Source: Bacillota bacterium | GTDB lineage: Bacteria; Bacillota; Clostridia; Acetivibrionales; DSM-1351 | Direction of reading: 5' to 3' | Assembly (NCBI GenBank): GCA_023433945.1 | Contig: JAEYTP010000129.1 | Span: 1-27,372 of the forward strand | DNA length: 27,372 nt | Part shown: piece by piece, positions 24,228-27,372 of the stretch | How positions within the stretch are numbered: position 1 is the first letter of the stretch | Layout of the letters: each line of letters opens with the position of its first letter | Program-made: the position numbers and the translations under genes | The notes under the pieces: model-generated | Seen by the model: only the letters and a program-made list of their open reading frames with translations | Databases searched by the model: none | What the model was told of the DNA's origin: nothing

Positions 24228-26612
24228 ATGACGAAACTTAGAAATACTGTAATTATCGCTTTTGTAATAATAATAGCCATATCTCTTATTTCATCAGCCG
24301 CATCTTTCTTTGGGTACAAGCAAGTAATCTCGTCTGTTCAGAACATTGAAATAAATAAATCAAACCAAGATAGGGTTCAAGACATTAAGCTGCTTTCAGA
24401 AAAAAGACAACAGCTACTCTCTAATACTATTATTTCAATGAATCAAGAACATAACTCCGAAATAAATTCTATTACTGAGAAGATCACTAAGGATGCTGAG
24501 GAACTTAGCAAGCTGGGCATAAATGAGTCGGATAAAAAGATATTAGATGATCTTATCCAACAAAATAAAAAATATAATGATCTGTATGTAAACAATGTTA
24601 TTCCGAATATTGACGCTTTAGGGGGCAAAAGTGAGAAGGATTTTTCAAGCAAGCTAACTGAGCAGTATTTAGCTATGCAAAAATTATTGTCTAGTCTGAA
24701 GGATTCAACAGTAAATGACATAGATGATAAGCTCAAAAAGGCACAGCAGGATATGGCATTATATAATGAAAGCTTACCGGTAGTTAATGAGTATGCACAA
24801 TCAATACATACAGCTACAACCGATATAGAACTTATACTGCAGAGCTTCGAGAAACAGTTTTCTGCCATTAATAACGCTTCTTATAATAGTACCTCGGATT
24901 TAGAAAATTCGTCAGACACTGATGCTCTAGCAAATCAGGTGAAAGTAAATAAGGCTGACCTTGATGCCACTATTTCAAATATCTCAGACAAGCTAAAGAA
25001 GCAAGTTACTATAGCAGACGGCATTATTTCACAAACGCAGTTATCGCAAGGCTTTGACAGAGTAAACAATGCCAATCAGATAGCGTCAGACCTTTCCTTA
25101 CTAAATAAACTATCTGAAATTTCACAATTACTTAACAACAGATTTTCACTTGCCATTTCAGTTGGCGGCAATGCTGATACATCTACTGCGCAGTATCAGA
25201 GCTTAAGCAATGAATTTAATAAATCATTAGCTGATGTACAAGCAATGAAAATTTCAGCAATGGATGAGTTTATTTCAATTAGCAAAGATTTTGATAATAA
25301 TGCAAATGAGCTATTAAATATAGCTTCAATATACAGCAAGAGTGACTTTAACAATGTTTTTGAAAGCCTTGTAGAACTGGAAAAGTCAATAGCGGACTAT
25401 GGAAATAAACTTCGGCTTTCTTTTAATTCATATCTTGCAGATGATTTTAACACATCAGAGAAGCTGAAAAATACAATTCTATGGATATTTATAGCGGTAA
25501 CATTGTTTTGCATAGTACTAGGTATGCTGCTTGCGTTGTTTGTATCAAGGAAGATATCAAACCCAATCAAGGCACTTTCAACAATGCTGACTAAAGTACA
25601 AAAGGGTGACCTTACAGCAAGAGTTGAGATGCAATCAAGGGATGAATTAGGTGAGCTGGGGCATCAGATGAATAGTGTTCTTGAAGGACAGCAAAAGATG
25701 GTTGAACATTTTAGAGATACTACCAACGAGATTAGTACTCTCAAACAGAGACTGATAGTCTTGGTTAATCAGAATAAAGAAAGTGTTAACAAGATATCAG
25801 GCACTCTCAAAAATAATCAGAAAAAAGGATTTGATAAGGATATACAGAGCTTGGATACCCAGGGAATAATAGAGGATGTTAAGGTAGTATCAGAGGAGAC
25901 TCGTAAGCTAGTAGGCGATGGAATAAAGGTAATTGAAGTTGCTAAGTCCAGGGAAAAATCTGTAGAAGAGGCTGAACAGGTAATAAAGGCAGTTACCAAA
26001 ACAGTTAAGTCGATAGCTGATTCCATTATGCACCTAGAAGGTTCTTCCGATAAGATTGGTGAGATTACCAATACTATCACTCAAATTGCCTCACAGACCA
26101 ATCTTCTAGCTCTCAATGCAGCAATAGAAGCAAATAGAGCAGGGAAGGAAGGTAAGGGCTTCGCTGTGGTTGCTGACGAAATCAGAAAACTGTCAAATGC
26201 AAGCAATAAGTCAGCAAGTGACATTAAGGAACAGATTAGGGCTATACAAGGCAGCATTAACATGGCAGCCGAAATGATGAATAGTGGAATGGCAAATGTC
26301 GAAAGCGGGGCTTCTAGAATTAGTGAGGTAAGAGAGGGTATATCAGATATTATAACCTCTGTAAATGGAGTAGTAGAAGCAATCAAGGTATCTGCCGAAA
26401 AAGCAAATAGTCACTATGAATCAACCAAGCAGTTTGTGGATGTGGTTGAAGGTCTATACCAGTCTGTAGATGAATCGGCTGCTTCAAGCGGAACCTTATA
26501 TGAGAGCATTCAAATGCAGGCAAATACGCTAAAAGACCTTGATCAGATATCACAACTTTTGAATGAGGCTTCACAGGAATTAAAGACTATTGCTGATGGA
26601 GTAAAAATTTAA
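24228..26612 (+). CDS. Methyl-accepting chemotaxis protein with long all-helical sensor region
   Basis: A 794-residue chemoreceptor. TM1 is about residues 7-28. The extracellular region (about 30-415) looks almost entirely helical, rich in Ser, Asn, Asp and Lys, and at some 385 residues is about twice the size of a standard four-helix-bundle sensor; it may be a bimodular helical bundle. TM2 is 416-439, HAMP about 440-492 (SRKISNPIKALSTMLTKVQKGDLTARV), followed by a charged segment (500-560) and the signalling domain with the tip SQTNLLALNAAIEANRAGKEGKGFAVVADEIRKLSN (622-656). No CheR-binding pentapeptide is at the C-terminus. GAGGTGA (24217-24223) precedes the ATG. It is a single-gene unit ending at a terminator. 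The ligand is unknown, and the sequence is not close to the other receptor in this window outside the signalling domain. Confidence 0.95.
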   Translation: MTKLRNTVIIAFVIIIAISLISSAASFFGYKQVISSVQNIEINKSNQDRVQDIKLLSEKRQQLLSNTIISMNQEHNSEINSITEKITKDAEELSKLGINESDKKILDDLIQQNKKYNDLYVNNVIPNIDALGGKSEKDFSSKLTEQYLAMQKLLSSLKDSTVNDIDDKLKKAQQDMALYNESLPVVNEYAQSIHTATTDIELILQSFEKQFSAINNASYNSTSDLENSSDTDALANQVKVNKADLDATISNISDKLKKQVTIADGIISQTQLSQGFDRVNNANQIASDLSLLNKLSEISQLLNNRFSLAISVGGNADTSTAQYQSLSNEFNKSLADVQAMKISAMDEFISISKDFDNNANELLNIASIYSKSDFNNVFESLVELEKSIADYGNKLRLSFNSYLADDFNTSEKLKNTILWIFIAVTLFCIVLGMLLALFVSRKISNPIKALSTMLTKVQKGDLTARVEMQSRDELGELGHQMNSVLEGQQKMVEHFRDTTNEISTLKQRLIVLVNQNKESVNKISGTLKNNQKKGFDKDIQSLDTQGIIEDVKVVSEETRKLVGDGIKVIEVAKSREKSVEEAEQVIKAVTKTVKSIADSIMHLEGSSDKIGEITNTITQIASQTNLLALNAAIEANRAGKEGKGFAVVADEIRKLSNASNKSASDIKEQIRAIQGSINMAAEMMNSGMANVESGASRISEVREGISDIITSVNGVVEAIKVSAEKANSHYESTKQFVDVVEGLYQSVDESAASSGTLYESIQMQANTLKDLDQISQLLNEASQELKTIADGVKI

Positions 26613-26708
26613 AAAAAATATTTTGGTAAATAAAGGTATAAGCATAGGTTAATGTGGAATAATATAACTAACGGCATACTGATTCAAAATTATAAAATCA
26701 TTATTTTT

Positions 26709-26738
26709 GTCCCTATATAAAGTAGGGACGTTTTTTTT
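26709..26738 (+). terminator. Terminator after the second chemoreceptor gene
   Basis: GTCCCTA (26709-26715) pairs with TAGGGAC (26723-26729), loop TATAAAG, followed by G and eight T. Confidence 0.9.
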
Positions 26739-26777
26739 GCTTACAAATTCAATGGTGGATAAATTAATATAATCTAA

Positions 26778-26786
26778 TGTTATAAT
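26778..26786 (+). promoter_or_regulatory. Extended -10 promoter of the RNA methyltransferase gene
   Basis: TGTTATAAT (26778-26786) fits TGnTATAAT and lies about 105 bases before the start codon. No clear -35 box is present. A small inverted repeat CTCTAT-AAACCT-ATAGAG (26809-26826) lies in the leader. Confidence 0.6.
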
Positions 26787-26890
26787 AGATAAGCGTGTGT
26801 TATATTAACTCTATAAACCTATAGAGCAATGAAAGCAATAGAATATGAGAGTGACAGCAATCTAAAACGTAGCGCAAAAAGGAGATTTGT

Positions 26891-27372
26891 ATGCTAAATA
26901 AAAATCAGAAATATACAATTGAAATAACAGGCCTGACCCATGAAGGGCAAGGTGTCGGTAATATAGATGGATTTGTAGTATTTGTTGACGGAGCGCTACC
27001 GGAGGAAACGGTTGAGGTTCTTATAATTAAGGTTACCAAGAGCTATGCAGTGGGCAAGTTGTTGGAGATAACAACGCCTTCTGCTCATCGTGTGGAGCCG
27101 TTCTGCAAGGTATACAAAAGGTGTGGGGGCTGCTCAATGCAACACTTGGATTATGAGGAGCAGCTTAAGTTCAAGGCAGATGTTATAGTGCAGAACCTGA
27201 AAAGGTTGGGCGGAATTAATATGGACAAGGTTAAGGTGCATCCAGCTATCGGCATGGAGCAGCCTTTCCAATATAGGAACAAGGTGCAATATCCAGTAGG
27301 TATGCAGAACGGCGAGGTGAAAATAGGTTTTTTCGCCAACAGGTCGCACGATATTATTGATAGTGATGAGTG
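26891..27372 (+). CDS. 23S rRNA (uracil-5-)-methyltransferase, RlmD/RlmCD/TrmA family (5' part)
   Basis: The gene runs off the window; 160 codons are visible. The family uses S-adenosylmethionine to make 5-methyluridine in rRNA or tRNA. The first 60 residues form a TRAM RNA-binding domain (IEITGLTHEGQGVGNIDGFVVFVDGALPEE). It is followed by the [4Fe-4S] ligand motif C72-x5-C78-GG-C81 (FCKVYKRCGGCSMQHLDY); the fourth cysteine would fall beyond the edge. QFQYRNKVQYPVG-like sequence (127-137) is the conserved start of the central domain. The TRAM plus cluster arrangement points to the RlmD/RlmCD branch rather than E. coli TrmA, which lacks both. AAAAAGGAGA (26875-26884) lies 6 bases before the ATG. 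Confidence 0.92.
   Translation, partial: MLNKNQKYTIEITGLTHEGQGVGNIDGFVVFVDGALPEETVEVLIIKVTKSYAVGKLLEITTPSAHRVEPFCKVYKRCGGCSMQHLDYEEQLKFKADVIVQNLKRLGGINMDKVKVHPAIGMEQPFQYRNKVQYPVGMQNGEVKIGFFANRSHDIIDSDE

Noticed and set aside
1..27372. tRNA or rRNA genes
   Set aside because: No cloverleaf-like or rRNA-like sequence was noticed in the gaps; a dedicated scan was not possible.

Overview
The window is a 27.4 kb chromosomal segment from a low-GC Gram-positive anaerobe of the class Clostridia. The evidence is the rpoC-to-tuf ribosomal cluster in Firmicutes style (an L7Ae/YbxF gene before rpsL), strong AAGGAGG ribosome-binding sites, a T-box riboswitch, an A-type flavodiiron protein, and a NifU-like/GGGtGRT gene pair known mainly from anaerobes. 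A relative of Ruminiclostridium is a plausible guess but is not proven here. No plasmid, phage, IS or CRISPR signature is visible; this is core genome with a few unusual arrangements.

Left third (1-10700, + strand): the 3' part of rpoC; a 630-base non-coding stretch with an isoleucine T-box leader flanked by two arrays of degenerate 17-18 bp tandem repeats; a long eukaryote-like (type 2) ileS; then the str-type operon ybxF(L7Ae)-rpsL-rpsG-fusA-tuf with its own promoter and a terminator after tuf. The T-box-controlled ileS sits between rpoC and ybxF, splitting the usual rpoBC-str order.

Middle (10700-19930): a chemoreceptor gene (minus strand) divergent from a flavodiiron protein gene (fprA type); a Ppx/GppA-type phosphatase (minus strand) converging on it; divergent from that, a two-gene unit encoding a NifU-like protein with an altered cysteine set and a GGGtGRT-family protein of unknown function; then a PAP2-like membrane phosphatase/transferase gene and a PUA-less glutamate 5-kinase (proB).

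Right third (19930-27372): a minus-strand cell-envelope cluster, transcribed M23 peptidase -> bactofilin -> class A penicillin-binding protein, converging on proB over a perfect 19-bp inverted-repeat terminator; a second, larger chemoreceptor on the plus strand; and the 5' end of a TRAM-domain [4Fe-4S] RNA m5U methyltransferase gene cut by the window edge.

The strongest candidate for an under-described system is the NifU-like/GGGtGRT pair (16219-17931). The most unexplained DNA structure is the pair of related tandem-repeat arrays on either side of the ileS T-box.
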